64,000 nucleotides of DNA from an uncultured Eubacteriales bacterium (GTDB taxonomy: Bacteria > Bacillota > Clostridia > Oscillospirales > Acutalibacteraceae). The notes under the pieces were generated by a model. It saw nothing but the letters and a program-made list of their open reading frames with translations, ran no database searches and was not told the DNA's origin. The position numbers and the translations under genes are program-made. The stretch lies in the NCBI GenBank assembly GCA_934486635.1, contig CAKSPZ010000002.1, forward strand, positions 1 through 64,000, written 5' to 3'. Below, one piece after another: positions 25,108 through 34,416 of the stretch. How positions within the stretch are numbered: position 1 is the stretch's first letter; each line of letters starts with the position of its first letter.

Positions 25108-26874
25108 CTACCTATATAACCTTTTCTCAAGCTTACTTAATTCTTCCCCTAATTCTTTAGGCAACTTATCTCCAAATTTTTTATAAAATGTTTTTATCTC
25201 ATCTACTTCTTTTTTCCATAAATCTACATCTACTTCTAAAAGTTTATTTATAGAATTTTCATTTAAATCCAACCCATTTTTATTAATATCCTGAATAAAA
25301 GGTACATAACCAATTTCTGTTTCTCTTGCATCTATTTTTTCATCACATCTTTTTAATATCCAGTCAATTACTCGTAAATTATCACCAAATCCCGGCCAAA
25401 TAAATTCACCATTTTCATTTTGTCTAAACCAATTAACATTAAAAATTTTTGGTGCTTTATCGCCTAACTTTTCGCCTATTTCAATCCAATGTTTAAAGTA
25501 ATCGCTCATATTATAACCGCAAAAAGGTAACATTGCCATTGGGTCATGCCTTATCACTCCAACTTTTCCAGAAGCTGCAGCTGTTGTTTCAGATGACATT
25601 ATAGATCCAACAAATACACCATTATTCCAATCACGAGCCTGATAAACAAGAGGTGTGGTTTGAGCTCTTCTTCCACCAAATATAATTGCAGAAATCGGTA
25701 CTCCTGTTGTTGAATTAAATTCTTTACTTATACACGGGCAATTTTTAGCAGGAGCTGTAAATCGACTATTTGGATGTGCTCCTTTTGTAGTATCCACACT
25801 ACCATCCCATGGTTCACCTTTCCAATTTTCTGCATGTTTTGGTGGATTTTTATCTAAGCCTTCCCACCAAACAGTGTTATCATCAAGATTATGCACCACA
25901 TTTGTAAATATTGTATCTGATTGTGTCAATTGTAAAGCATTTGGATTAGATTTTTTGTTTGTACCCGGTGCTACTCCAAAAAAACCATTTTCAGGATTAA
26001 TAGCCCAAAGTCGTCCATCTTCTCCTATTCTCATCCAAGCTATATCATCGCCAACACAATATACTTTATATCCTTTTTCTTTATATTCCTTTGGCGGAAT
26101 AAGCATAGCAAGATTGGTTTTTCCACATGCTGATGGAAATGCCGCTGCTACGTATTTTGTATTTCCTTCTTTATCTTCTATTCCTAAGATTAGCATGTGC
26201 TCTGCCATCCAGCCTTCTTTTTTACCCAAATAAGAAGCTATTCGTAAAGCAAAACATTTTTTCCCTAAAAGAACATTTCCTCCGTATCCTGAGTTAACCG
26301 AAATAATCGTGTCATCCTGTGGAAAATGACAAATGTACCTTTTATTTTCATCTAAATCACACTTTGCATGTAACCCTCGTACCCAATCTTCACTTTGACC
26401 TAAAACGTCAAAAACTTCTTGACCAACTCTTGTCATAATAGACATATTTAAAACTACATAAATAGAATCCGTTACTTCTATTCCTATCTTGGACAAAGGT
26501 GAGCCGATTGGTCCCATAGAATATGGTATTATATACATAGTTTTACCCTTATAGCTATTCCTTGCAATATCATAAAGAATTTGATACATATTTTTTGGAT
26601 CTTTCCAATTATTCGTAGGGCCCGCTTCTTCTTTTGTTGGTGTACATATAAATGTACGGTCCTCTACCCTTGCCACATCATTTTCAGCCGTTCTGTGTAA
26701 ATAACATCCAGGTAATTTTTCCTGATTTAACTTTATAATTTCTCCCGTCTCACAAGCTTGTTTTCTTAATCTGTCAAGTTGTGATTCACTTCCATCTATA
26801 AACATTACTTCATCAGGATTTAACAAGTCTCTCATTTCTTGTAACCATTTTAAAACAGATTTATTGTCAGTCAT
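25108..26874 (-). CDS. pckG: Phosphoenolpyruvate carboxykinase (GTP)
   Basis: PckG interconverts oxaloacetate and phosphoenolpyruvate with GTP/GDP; in fermentative anaerobes it often runs toward oxaloacetate and succinate or propionate. The 588-residue length and the motifs identify the GTP-type rather than ATP-type enzyme: MYIIPYSMGPIGSPLSKIGI (about 114-133), the kinase-1a P-loop FPSACGKTN (about 250-258), GDDIAWMRIGEDGRLWAINPE with Mn2+-ligand Asp residues and FGGRRAQTTPLVYQA. ATG 26874 is preceded by AAAGGAT. It is alone between convergent spoVAC and upstream tsaD. Confidence 0.96.
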   Translation of the reverse strand: MTDNKSVLKWLQEMRDLLNPDEVMFIDGSESQLDRLRKQACETGEIIKLNQEKLPGCYLHRTAENDVARVEDRTFICTPTKEEAGPTNNWKDPKNMYQILYDIARNSYKGKTMYIIPYSMGPIGSPLSKIGIEVTDSIYVVLNMSIMTRVGQEVFDVLGQSEDWVRGLHAKCDLDENKRYICHFPQDDTIISVNSGYGGNVLLGKKCFALRIASYLGKKEGWMAEHMLILGIEDKEGNTKYVAAAFPSACGKTNLAMLIPPKEYKEKGYKVYCVGDDIAWMRIGEDGRLWAINPENGFFGVAPGTNKKSNPNALQLTQSDTIFTNVVHNLDDNTVWWEGLDKNPPKHAENWKGEPWDGSVDTTKGAHPNSRFTAPAKNCPCISKEFNSTTGVPISAIIFGGRRAQTTPLVYQARDWNNGVFVGSIMSSETTAAASGKVGVIRHDPMAMLPFCGYNMSDYFKHWIEIGEKLGDKAPKIFNVNWFRQNENGEFIWPGFGDNLRVIDWILKRCDEKIDARETEIGYVPFIQDINKNGLDLNENSINKLLEVDVDLWKKEVDEIKTFYKKFGDKLPKELGEELSKLEKRLYR

Positions 26875-26971
26875 ATCAATAATATCCTTTCAGTTTAAAG
26901 ATTTAGAAATTGCGTACCTTTATTATAATTAAAATTCTTTATAATAACAATAAAAATATTGTATATAATTT

Positions 26972-27985
26972 TTATTTTAATGAATCTATATTCATTGTAG
27001 CTACTGCATTCAAAGACATATCCGCTATATTATTATTTTTATATTCATAATAGCCCTGTGAGCCTACCATTGCTGCATTGTCTCCACAAAGTGATACTTC
27101 TGGCACATAAAGTTTCCAGTTTCTTTTTTGGCATTCTTCTTTTAATCTACGCCTAAGAAGTAAATTTGCCGATACACCTCCAGCTACCACTAATTTATCA
27201 TATTTATAATGATTTGCAGCTTTAACAAAATTATTTACTAAACAATCAACTACTGCCAATCTAAAAGATGCTGACATGTCTGCAACATTAATAGGTTGGT
27301 TTTTCTGTGATGCATTATGTATTTGATTTATTACTGCTGTTTTTAATCCTGAAAAACTAAAATCATATTCTGAATTATTTACTGTTGGTCTTGGTAATTT
27401 ATACGCATTTTCGTTTCCCTTTTCAGCTATCTTATCTAAATGTATTCCTCCCGGATATGGCATGCCCATCGCCCTTGCTGCTTTATCAAATGCTTCACCT
27501 GCAGCATCATCTCTTGTTTTTCCTATTACTTTTAAATCTGTATAATCCTTTACTTCTACAATATGGCTATGTCCTCCAGACACTATAAGACATAAAAATG
27601 GCGGTTTTAATTCTTTATGAGATAAATAATTTGCCGCTATATGTGACCTTAAATGATGTACTGGTATTAAAGGTAATCCACTAGCTAGAGATAGCCCTTT
27701 TGCAAAATTTACTCCAACTAATAAAGCTCCTATTAAACCTGGAGCATATGTTACTGCAATTGCATCCAGTTCATTTAAATTTGTATTTGCCAATTGTAAA
27801 GCCTCTTTTGTTATTTCGGAAATCGATTCTATATGTCGTCTGGAAGCTATTTCTGGAACAACACCTCCATATAGCTTATGTTCTTCAATCTGTGACGCTA
27901 CAACAGATGATAGTATTTTTCTTCCATCCTCTACTATCGCTACTGCAGTTTCATCACAAGAACTTTCTATTGATAATATTTTCAT
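26972..27985 (-). CDS. tsaD: tRNA N6-adenosine threonylcarbamoyltransferase
   Basis: TsaD transfers the threonylcarbamoyl group to A37 of ANN-decoding tRNAs, giving t6A, with TsaB and TsaE. The 337-residue ASKHA-fold protein begins MKILSIESSCDETAVAIVED (phosphate-1 loop) and carries the metal-binding HHLRSHIAANYL (about 109-120), IVSGGHSHIVEV, LPRPTVNNSEYDFSFSGLKTA and VAGGVSANLLLRRRL. All core motifs are intact. It is the last gene of the leftward group polA, phosphatase, rimI, GNAT, tsaD, separated from the GNAT gene by the complex hairpin element at 28021-28158. TsaB and TsaE are not in the window. Confidence 0.96.
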   Translation of the reverse strand: MKILSIESSCDETAVAIVEDGRKILSSVVASQIEEHKLYGGVVPEIASRRHIESISEITKEALQLANTNLNELDAIAVTYAPGLIGALLVGVNFAKGLSLASGLPLIPVHHLRSHIAANYLSHKELKPPFLCLIVSGGHSHIVEVKDYTDLKVIGKTRDDAAGEAFDKAARAMGMPYPGGIHLDKIAEKGNENAYKLPRPTVNNSEYDFSFSGLKTAVINQIHNASQKNQPINVADMSASFRLAVVDCLVNNFVKAANHYKYDKLVVAGGVSANLLLRRRLKEECQKRNWKLYVPEVSLCGDNAAMVGSQGYYEYKNNNIADMSLNAVATMNIDSLK

Positions 27986-28020
27986 AAATCAACCCTTCTT
28001 TATCCTTTTACATATCTTAT

Positions 28021-28158
28021 TTTACAGGCACCGCGAAATAGTGCAACTACACTATTTCGCGGCGTGGTGAAACCAAGGTTTCACCACGCCACATTACCGG
28101 ATTTTTTTACTAAAAATTTTTTATAATGTAGAAAATCCGGCAACGCGGTGCCTGTAAA
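28021..28158. repeat. 138-bp multi-branched palindromic element
   Basis: Outer arms TTTACAGGCACCGCG (28021-28035) and its exact complement (28144-28158) enclose three hairpins: 28032-28061 (12-bp stem), 28062-28089 (13-bp stem, 2-base loop) and 28097-28140 (9-bp stem CCGGATTTT). The first hairpin can compete with the outer stem because CGCG is shared. It lies between the GNAT and tsaD genes. The same plan (outer GGCACCGC / GCGGTGCC plus three hairpins) recurs at 60997-61141 with mostly different sequence. It encodes no protein. It may be a non-autonomous mobile element, a processing site or a terminator. Confidence 0.8.
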
Positions 28159-28174
28159 GTCAACCCATTATAGA

Positions 28175-28675
28175 TTACTTTCTTAATAAAGCATAAGTAA
28201 CCTCATCCATATATCTGTTATCCTTATATATCTTTTTTTTATGTATTCCTTCAAACTTAAATCCATTCTTTTCTAAAACTTTTCGGGAACCAATGTTTTC
28301 ACTAATAATATTTGCACTTATTCTATTTATGTCAAAATTTTCAAATATAAAACTACAAAATTCCTTAACGGCATTTGACATAATTCCTTTATGCCAATAT
28401 TTTTGATCTAACCAGTAACCAATTTCAGCTGATTTAAAATAGATATCATCTCCAAATATTAAACTTATACATCCACATGCTTTATTTTCAATATCTATAA
28501 CGTATACTAGTTCTCTATTATTATTTAAGCAATAATTTATAAAATATACTGCATCTTGTAAGGTATACGGATATGGAAACCTATTTCTCAAATATTTATG
28601 TACGTCTTTATTGTTACCCGCTCGTGCAATATCTTCTGCATCTGACAATTTTATTTTTCTTAATACATAATCCAT
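28175..28675 (-). CDS. GNAT N-acetyltransferase (RimJ/RimL-like)
   Basis: A 166-residue cytoplasmic acetyltransferase of the GNAT fold. It starts MDYVLRKIKLSDAEDIARAGNN and has the acetyl-CoA segment EIGYWLDQKYWHKGIMSNAV (about 90-109; the RimJ/L-type Q/R-x-x-G-x loop is WHKGIMS), followed by ISANIISENIGSRKVLEKNGFKFEG, the N-x-x-S-x-x-V-x-E-K-x-G-F signature of the RimJ/RimL group. The substrate may be a protein N-terminus, a small molecule or an antibiotic and cannot be decided. It follows rimI by 3 bases, so the two are cotranscribed; a dedicated role in protein acetylation is only suggested by that. Confidence 0.85.
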   Translation of the reverse strand: MDYVLRKIKLSDAEDIARAGNNKDVHKYLRNRFPYPYTLQDAVYFINYCLNNNRELVYVIDIENKACGCISLIFGDDIYFKSAEIGYWLDQKYWHKGIMSNAVKEFCSFIFENFDINRISANIISENIGSRKVLEKNGFKFEGIHKKKIYKDNRYMDEVTYALLRK

Positions 28676-28678
28676 GTT

Positions 28679-29134
28679 TTATTCTCCTTTTCTCAAATAC
28701 TTAGTCATAATAATCGCATCTTCTTTTGGTAATGAATAAAAATTTTTTCTTAGTCCAACATTTACAAAGTCAAGAGACTTATAAAGACAAATTGCTGATA
28801 AATTAGATTGCCTAACCTCAAGTGAAACAAACTTGAGGTTTTTCTTATAACCAAAATCAATTATATACTTTAATAATGTCTTTGCTACACCACATCGTCT
28901 GTAATTTTGGAAAACTGCAACATTTGTTATATACCCTTCATCACACACATAATTAAAACCTATATATCCCAATACTCTTTCATTTTCATCTATAGCCACT
29001 AAAAAATGTGAGTTAACATTACTTAGCTCATTAATTAAAGAATTTTTAGACCATGGCATCGAAAAGCATTGCTTTTCAAGAGCAGCAATAGAATCTATAT
29101 GCCCTTCTGACATATCAGTTATTTTAAATTTCAT
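28679..29134 (-). CDS. rimI: Ribosomal-protein-alanine N-acetyltransferase RimI
   Basis: A 151-residue GNAT enzyme of the RimI type, which acetylates the N-terminal alanine of ribosomal protein S18. The sequence shows EKQCFSMPWSKNSLINEL (the CFSxPW segment typical of RimI, about 20-37), ITNVAVFQNYRRCGVAKTLL (acetyl-CoA loop R-R-x-G-x-A, about 69-88) and LEVRQSNLSAICLYKSLDFVNVG. In Firmicutes rimI usually sits with tsaB and tsaD, and tsaD is two genes downstream here. It starts 17 bases after the phosphatase gene. Confidence 0.9.
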   Translation of the reverse strand: MKFKITDMSEGHIDSIAALEKQCFSMPWSKNSLINELSNVNSHFLVAIDENERVLGYIGFNYVCDEGYITNVAVFQNYRRCGVAKTLLKYIIDFGYKKNLKFVSLEVRQSNLSAICLYKSLDFVNVGLRKNFYSLPKEDAIIMTKYLRKGE

Positions 29135-29151
29135 AAGTAAATTCCCTATAA

Positions 29152-29580
29152 TTATTTTTCTAAAATATCTTTTATAAATTTATTGAGTGCGTCATATATT
29201 TGGTCTCTGCACTTACGATATATTGATATATCTCCACCATAAGGATCATCTATTTGATTTCCTAATACATAAATTTTATCCTTATTTATACCCAAACTTA
29301 AAAGCATTTCTCTGTGCATATTAGTCATAACAACAAACTTATCTATATTATTTATATTAATATCAAATATACTCTTAGAAATATGTTTACTTAAATCCAC
29401 ATTTATTTCATTACATACATCAACTGCATTTTTAGTAGCTTTTGATATATTATTTGCTGAAATGCCCGAACTTTTAACATTTATATCTTTTAAATTTTCA
29501 TCACTAATAATCTTTTTAAAGATTCCTTCTGCCATTGGACTTCTACATGTATTTCCTGTACATACAAAAAGTATATTCAT
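29152..29580 (-). CDS. Low-molecular-weight protein phosphatase (YwlE/tyrosine-phosphatase family)
   Basis: The 142-residue protein begins MNILFVCTGNTCRSPMAEGI with the P-loop C-T-G-N-T-C-R-S (catalytic Cys7, Arg13) and ends with IDDPYGGDISIYRKCRDQI, whose DPYGG supplies the general-acid Asp. The T after N in CTGNTCRS is the feature that marks arginine phosphatases of the YwlE type rather than tyrosine phosphatases (CTGNICRS); this comes from family knowledge. It lies 14 bases after polA and 17 before rimI in the same leftward operon. A McsB arginine kinase is not in the window, so arginine phosphatase activity is an inference. Confidence 0.85.
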   Translation of the reverse strand: MNILFVCTGNTCRSPMAEGIFKKIISDENLKDINVKSSGISANNISKATKNAVDVCNEINVDLSKHISKSIFDININNIDKFVVMTNMHREMLLSLGINKDKIYVLGNQIDDPYGGDISIYRKCRDQIYDALNKFIKDILEK

Positions 29581-29594
29581 TTTTTCACTCCTTT

Positions 29595-32207
29595 TTATAA
29601 TTTTGCATCATACCAAGTCTTACCTATACCTGCATCTACTACTAGCGGTACTTTTAAACTTGCTGCATGTTCCATTTCTTCTTTTAGTATTTTAGATACT
29701 TTGTCCGCTTCATTATTAGGTGCTTCAACTATTAATTCATCGTGTACCTGTAAAATTAATTCTGCTTTTAAATTTTCATTTTTCAATCTATTACTTACAT
29801 TAATCATTGCAATTTTAATAATATCTGCAGCTGCTCCTTGGATTGGCATATTTCTAGCTACGCGCTCCCCAAAAGATCTTAAAGTAAAATTGGACGAAGC
29901 TAATTCTGGTAAATATCTTTTTCTTCCGAATATTGTTTCTACATATTTATTTTCTTTAGCTTTTTCTATAGTTTCATGCATATATTTATCCACACCAGAA
30001 TAATGAGCTAAATAATTTTTTATATAACCTTCAGCATCTTTTCTTGTAACTCCTATATCTTTTGCAAGTGAAAATGCACTTATTCCATAAACTATTCCAA
30101 AATTAACTGCCTTAGCCCTACTTCTTAAAATAGGTGTAACCATATTTTCTGGTATTCCAAAAATCTGTGATGCTGTAATAGCATGAATATCTAAATCATT
30201 TTTAAATGCATCTATCATATTTTTGTCATTAGCAATGTGCGCTAAAATTCTCAATTCTATCTGAGAATAGTCTGCATCTATTAATACGCAACCTTCCTTC
30301 GCACAAAAAAATCTTCTTAATTCTTTACCTTTTTCTGTTTTTACAGGTATATTTTGCAAATTTGGTTCAAGAGAACTAATTCTACCTGTTCTTGTTTCAG
30401 TCTGATTAAACTTAGAATGTATTCTACCATCACCTGCTATTACTTTTAACATACCGTCACAATAAGTACTTTTTAATTTTGATAAAGCTCTATATTGTAA
30501 AATGGCATCAACTACTGGATGAAATCCTCTAATGCTTTCCAGTACTTCTGCACTGGTAGAATATCCACTCTTTGTTTTTTTTCCTTTAGGTAACCCCATA
30601 TCTTCAAATAAAATTACACCTAATTGTTTAGGGGAATTAATATTAAACTCTTTACCAACATATTTATATATATCATCTTGTAATTTTTGTATATCGTTTT
30701 GTAGAGCTTCTCCATATTGTTTTATTCCTTGAGCATTAACCAAAAAGCCTACATTTTCCATTAATGCTAAAACTTCAGCTAATGGTATTTCTATATCATT
30801 AAGTAAAGCTTTTTGATTATTTTCATCTATTTTTTTATCTATTTCTTCACATAACCCTTTTAAAAGTATTGTCTTTTCTGCTATATCTTTATTTTCAGGT
30901 TTATCACATTCAGTTTGTAATTTTTTTATATTATATTCTTGTGCAAGTGTCTCTAAATCATAATTTTTACTTGATGGATTTAATAAATATGCTGCTAAAA
31001 TTGTATCCATCTTCACATTTTTTACATTAATTTTTAATTTTTGCATTGCTTCAAAAAATAACTTTACATCATGAGTTTTTTTAGCAATGTTCTCGTTTTC
31101 CATGATTGATTTTATAAAATTAATATAATGCAAATTTATGTTATCTATAATGTAAACTATATTACCTATAAAAAAAGCTATCTTATTAACTTGTCCATCT
31201 TTATATTCCGATAAAAAGTTAATTTCTTTTTGATTTTTTATTAGTTTATTTAATTTTTCTACATCTTCATTGACAGTAACCTTGATTAATGTCTTTTTCT
31301 CTGTTTCATCACTTTCATTATTGTCTTCAGGCATGTCTCCATTAATCCCCATTTTATTTATTAGTGAAAACATTTCTAATTTTGACATTAATTTAAATAC
31401 TTCCGGCTCATTAATTTGTTTTGGTACATAATCCTCAATCTTAATATCAATTGGTACATCTTTTACAATTGTTCCCAAATATTTACTTAAAAACGCATTG
31501 TCTTTTGACGCAATTAATTTTTTTCTAATTCCATCTTTTATATCCAGTGTATCTAAATTATCATATATATAATCCAATGAACCAAATTTTCTAATTAATT
31601 CTCCTGCACCTTTTTCTCCTATTCCTGCAACTCCCGGAATGTTATCAGATGTATCTCCTTGTATAGCTTTTATATCAATCAATTGCTCTGGCTTTACACC
31701 ATAAACTTCATTAATTTTGTCCTTATCATATAAAGTAACTTCTGGTCTACCGAACTTAGTTGCCGCAATTCTAACTGATACTTTGTCAGATACCAATTGA
31801 AGGCTATCTCTGTCTCCCGTTGCGATAATACATTCATTGCCGCTGTCTTCACAAGCTTTTGCTAGAGTTCCCAATAAATCATCAGCCTCAAAACCTTCTT
31901 TTTCAATAAGGCTGTAACCCATATATGAAAGTAACTCTTTTAAAACAGGAAATTGCACAGCTAATTCTTCTGGCATACCTTTCCTATTTGCTTTATATTC
32001 CTTATAACTATTATGTCTAAACGTTGGAGCTTTCATATCAAAAGCTATCGCTACAGCATCCGGTTCAGTTTCTTCTTTCAATCTATTTAGCATAGTTAAA
32101 AAACCATATATTGCATTTGTATAAAATCCATCTTTTGTCGTTAAAAGTTTTATCCCATAAAAGGCACGATTAAATATACTATTCCCATCAAGCACAAGCA
32201 ATTTCAT
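29595..32207 (-). CDS. polA: DNA polymerase I (proofreading domain apparently inactive)
   Basis: The start is set at ATG 32207 (870 residues, MKLLVLDGNSIFNRAFYG) by TGGAG upstream; the open frame to 32324 adds 39 unrelated residues. The N-terminal 5'-3' exonuclease domain (1-about 300) has FEADDLLGTLA and GDTSDNIPGVAGIGEKGA. The middle domain (about 320-480) lacks the DxE metal-binding motif expected of a 3'-5' exonuclease (segment FLSEYKDGQVNKIAFF), so proofreading is probably lost, as in Bacillus/Thermus Pol I. The polymerase domain has DADYSQIELRILAH, RSRAKAVNFGIVYG and QVHDELIVEA, all intact. It fills gaps and removes RNA primers. It leads the operon toward tsaD and is divergent from dusB. 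Confidence 0.95.
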   Translation of the reverse strand: MKLLVLDGNSIFNRAFYGIKLLTTKDGFYTNAIYGFLTMLNRLKEETEPDAVAIAFDMKAPTFRHNSYKEYKANRKGMPEELAVQFPVLKELLSYMGYSLIEKEGFEADDLLGTLAKACEDSGNECIIATGDRDSLQLVSDKVSVRIAATKFGRPEVTLYDKDKINEVYGVKPEQLIDIKAIQGDTSDNIPGVAGIGEKGAGELIRKFGSLDYIYDNLDTLDIKDGIRKKLIASKDNAFLSKYLGTIVKDVPIDIKIEDYVPKQINEPEVFKLMSKLEMFSLINKMGINGDMPEDNNESDETEKKTLIKVTVNEDVEKLNKLIKNQKEINFLSEYKDGQVNKIAFFIGNIVYIIDNINLHYINFIKSIMENENIAKKTHDVKLFFEAMQKLKINVKNVKMDTILAAYLLNPSSKNYDLETLAQEYNIKKLQTECDKPENKDIAEKTILLKGLCEEIDKKIDENNQKALLNDIEIPLAEVLALMENVGFLVNAQGIKQYGEALQNDIQKLQDDIYKYVGKEFNINSPKQLGVILFEDMGLPKGKKTKSGYSTSAEVLESIRGFHPVVDAILQYRALSKLKSTYCDGMLKVIAGDGRIHSKFNQTETRTGRISSLEPNLQNIPVKTEKGKELRRFFCAKEGCVLIDADYSQIELRILAHIANDKNMIDAFKNDLDIHAITASQIFGIPENMVTPILRSRAKAVNFGIVYGISAFSLAKDIGVTRKDAEGYIKNYLAHYSGVDKYMHETIEKAKENKYVETIFGRKRYLPELASSNFTLRSFGERVARNMPIQGAAADIIKIAMINVSNRLKNENLKAELILQVHDELIVEAPNNEADKVSKILKEEMEHAASLKVPLVVDAGIGKTWYDAKL

Positions 32208-32389
32208 AATAACACTCCAAAATAAAATATATATTTTTATTATATCATATACAATAAAATAAATCAGTACTATGTATGTTACAATGAATAATTTTTTAAG
32301 TTTAAACAAATTGCAAAAATGCAAAACAGTAGACTTTTTAACTTAAATATGATAAACTTATAAATAAATTTAGTCCCTATGGAGGAATT

Positions 32390-33373
32390 ATGTTGAAAAT
32401 AGGAAACGTTGAAATAAACGGGACCGTAGCTTTAGCACCTATGGCAGGTGTCGCAGATCGTGCCTTTCGTGAACTTTGTGTTAAATTTGGTGCTAGTTAT
32501 GTCATAAGTGAAATGATTAGCTCTAGAGGCATTTCTTTTGCTAATGAAAAAACTATTCGTCTTTTAACTTTATCAAAAGATGAACATCCATGTGCTATTC
32601 AACTTTTTGGAGACGATCCAGATATCATGGCCAACGCTGCTGTTTTTGCTTTAAGTCAAAAGCCAGATATAATTGATATTAATATGGGATGTCCTGCTCC
32701 TAAAGTTAATAAAAGTGGCGGAGGTGCAGTTTTATTAAAAAATCCTAAACTTTGTGGTAAGATTGTAAATGCTGTAAAAAAAGCCGTTGATATTCCTGTT
32801 ACAGTTAAAATTAGAAAAGGTTGGGATGATAAATCTGTAAATGCACCTTTAATAGCTAAAATTTGTGAAGATGCTGGCGCTGATGCTATTACTATTCACG
32901 GTAGAACTCGTGAACAAATGTATAAACCTTTTGTTGACTTAAACAGCATTTTAGAGGTAAAAAATTCAGTTAATATTCCTGTTATTGGCAACGGTGACAT
33001 TGCTTGTGGAAAAGATGCTGCCGATATGCTCAATAAAACTGGTTGCGATATGGTAATGGTTGGTCGTGCTGCTCTTGGTAACCCATGGATATTTACTGAA
33101 ATTAATGAATATCTTAGAACCGGAAAAATTATTCCTCAAGTAAAAATTGATGAAAAATTGTCAGTAATGACTTCACATATAAAGTCAATCTGTGAAAATC
33201 ATGGCGAAAAATATGGCATGGCAAAAGCTAGACGCCATATAGCTCTTTACATAAAAGGCATTCCAGGTGCTGCTGCGTTTCGAAATGAAGCTTGTAAACT
33301 TGAAACGCTTTCTCAATTTTTTGAATTAACTAATAATATTTTAAATGTTTATAAAAAAACAACTAAGCTTTAA
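32390..33373 (+). CDS. dusB: tRNA-dihydrouridine synthase (DusB family)
   Basis: DusB reduces specific uridines in the tRNA D-loop to dihydrouridine using FMN and NADPH. The 327-residue protein starts at ATG 32390 (GGAGG upstream) and reads MLKIGNVEINGTVALAPMAGVADRAFRELC. It has the FMN-phosphate barrel and the catalytic Cys in DINMGCPAPKVNKSGGGAVLL (about 97-117), VTVKIRKGWDD, TIHGRTREQMY, VIGNGDI and GRAALGNPWIF. The C-terminal helical tRNA-binding domain is present. It starts a rightward group with the DegV gene 31 bases downstream. In many clostridia dusB is near nifR3-ntr genes or lysS; no such link is here. Confidence 0.95.
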   Translation: MLKIGNVEINGTVALAPMAGVADRAFRELCVKFGASYVISEMISSRGISFANEKTIRLLTLSKDEHPCAIQLFGDDPDIMANAAVFALSQKPDIIDINMGCPAPKVNKSGGGAVLLKNPKLCGKIVNAVKKAVDIPVTVKIRKGWDDKSVNAPLIAKICEDAGADAITIHGRTREQMYKPFVDLNSILEVKNSVNIPVIGNGDIACGKDAADMLNKTGCDMVMVGRAALGNPWIFTEINEYLRTGKIIPQVKIDEKLSVMTSHIKSICENHGEKYGMAKARRHIALYIKGIPGAAAFRNEACKLETLSQFFELTNNILNVYKKTTKL

Positions 33374-33404
33374 TCAAATACATTTTAAAAAATGGAGGCA
33401 TATT

Positions 33405-34247
33405 ATGAATAGAATAGCTATTATTACAGATTCTGCTGCTGATATTTCAAAGGATTTTGCAAAAAAACATAATATACAAGTAATTCCTCTTAGAATATGT
33501 TTTTCTGATAAAGAGTTTCGTGATGGAGTTGACATAAAAAGTAATGAAATTTATCCATTATTAGAAAAAGAAATTCCAAAATCATCATTACCATATCGTG
33601 ATGATATTATAAGTGCATTTGAGCAGGTTAAAGCTCAAAATTACACTGATGCCATATATATTGGTATTTCTTCAGGTCTTTCTGGTACCTTTAACTCTGT
33701 AAGACTAATCGCAAGTGAATTTCAAGGTTTAAATGTTCATTGTTTTGATACAAAAACTTTATCATGCGCTCAAAACATGCTGGTTTTAGCTGCCATTTCT
33801 GCGATTAAAACTACTGATAACATTAAAGAAATTTTTTCTTTGCTTAGTGAAATCAGAAAAAAAATGATTGCTATGTTTTGTGTTAAAGATCTTACTTACT
33901 TAATAAAAGGCGGTCGTATTGGAAAGGTTGCCGGAACTGTTGGTAGTTTGCTTAAATTATGTCCTGTAGTTACTGTAAACGATGATGGTGTCTATGAAAC
34001 AGCTACTAAAACGATGGGATTTAATCGTGCTATAGAAGCACTTATTAATGAAATTAAGAATCGATTTTCGCACTCTAAAGTCGCTATTTCACTTACATAT
34101 TCTACTAACAAATGTCTTGCTGAAAAATTAATGAATGAAATAAAAAAATGTTGCCAGGTTGAGTCTTGTGAAATTAATCCGGTTACTGCTGTTTTAGGAG
34201 TTCATACTGGTCCTGATTTAGTTGGTATCTCGGTTTATCCAATTTAA
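33405..34247 (+). CDS. DegV family fatty-acid-binding protein
   Basis: DegV (FakB-like) proteins bind a fatty acid in the cytoplasm, and some deliver it to the FakA kinase for phospholipid synthesis. The start at ATG 33405 (280 residues) follows GGAGG by 6 bases and removes 20 unsupported residues from the longest frame. Diagnostic parts are IAIITDSAADISKDFAKKH (residues 3-21), YIGISSGLSGTFNSVRL (about 85-101), DTKTLSCAQNMLV and LIKGGRIGKVAGTVGSLLKLCPVVT. The C-terminal HTGPDLVGI loop is also typical. It probably belongs to one transcript with dusB and ends at the hairpin at 34253. Confidence 0.93.
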   Translation: MNRIAIITDSAADISKDFAKKHNIQVIPLRICFSDKEFRDGVDIKSNEIYPLLEKEIPKSSLPYRDDIISAFEQVKAQNYTDAIYIGISSGLSGTFNSVRLIASEFQGLNVHCFDTKTLSCAQNMLVLAAISAIKTTDNIKEIFSLLSEIRKKMIAMFCVKDLTYLIKGGRIGKVAGTVGSLLKLCPVVTVNDDGVYETATKTMGFNRAIEALINEIKNRFSHSKVAISLTYSTNKCLAEKLMNEIKKCCQVESCEINPVTAVLGVHTGPDLVGISVYPI

Positions 34248-34252
34248 ATTTT

Positions 34253-34288
34253 AGCCATTTGAAGATTTTAAACTTCAAATGGCTTTTT
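34253..34288 (+). terminator. Rho-independent terminator after the DegV gene
   Basis: AGCCATTTGAAG (34253-34264) pairs perfectly with CTTCAAATGGCT (34273-34284), followed by TTTTG, five bases after the stop codon. Confidence 0.85.
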
Positions 34289-34416
34289 GTCACGTTAAAT
34301 CCAAATTTAATATTATGTAATGATAAGATTATTTTTTAAATTATGTTTATTTTAATTACAATATGGCAAAAATATTTTTATCAAAATAATAATAAAAATT
34401 TCGGAGCGTGAAAAAC

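Noticed and set aside
28021..28158. tRNA or group II intron
   Set aside because: The cloverleaf-like plan lacks tRNA D/T-loop consensus and CCA end, and is far too short for an intron with domain V.
29595..32207. Loss of the Pol I proofreading motif as a novelty
   Set aside because: Inactive 3'-5' exonuclease domains are well known in Firmicutes-type Pol I.
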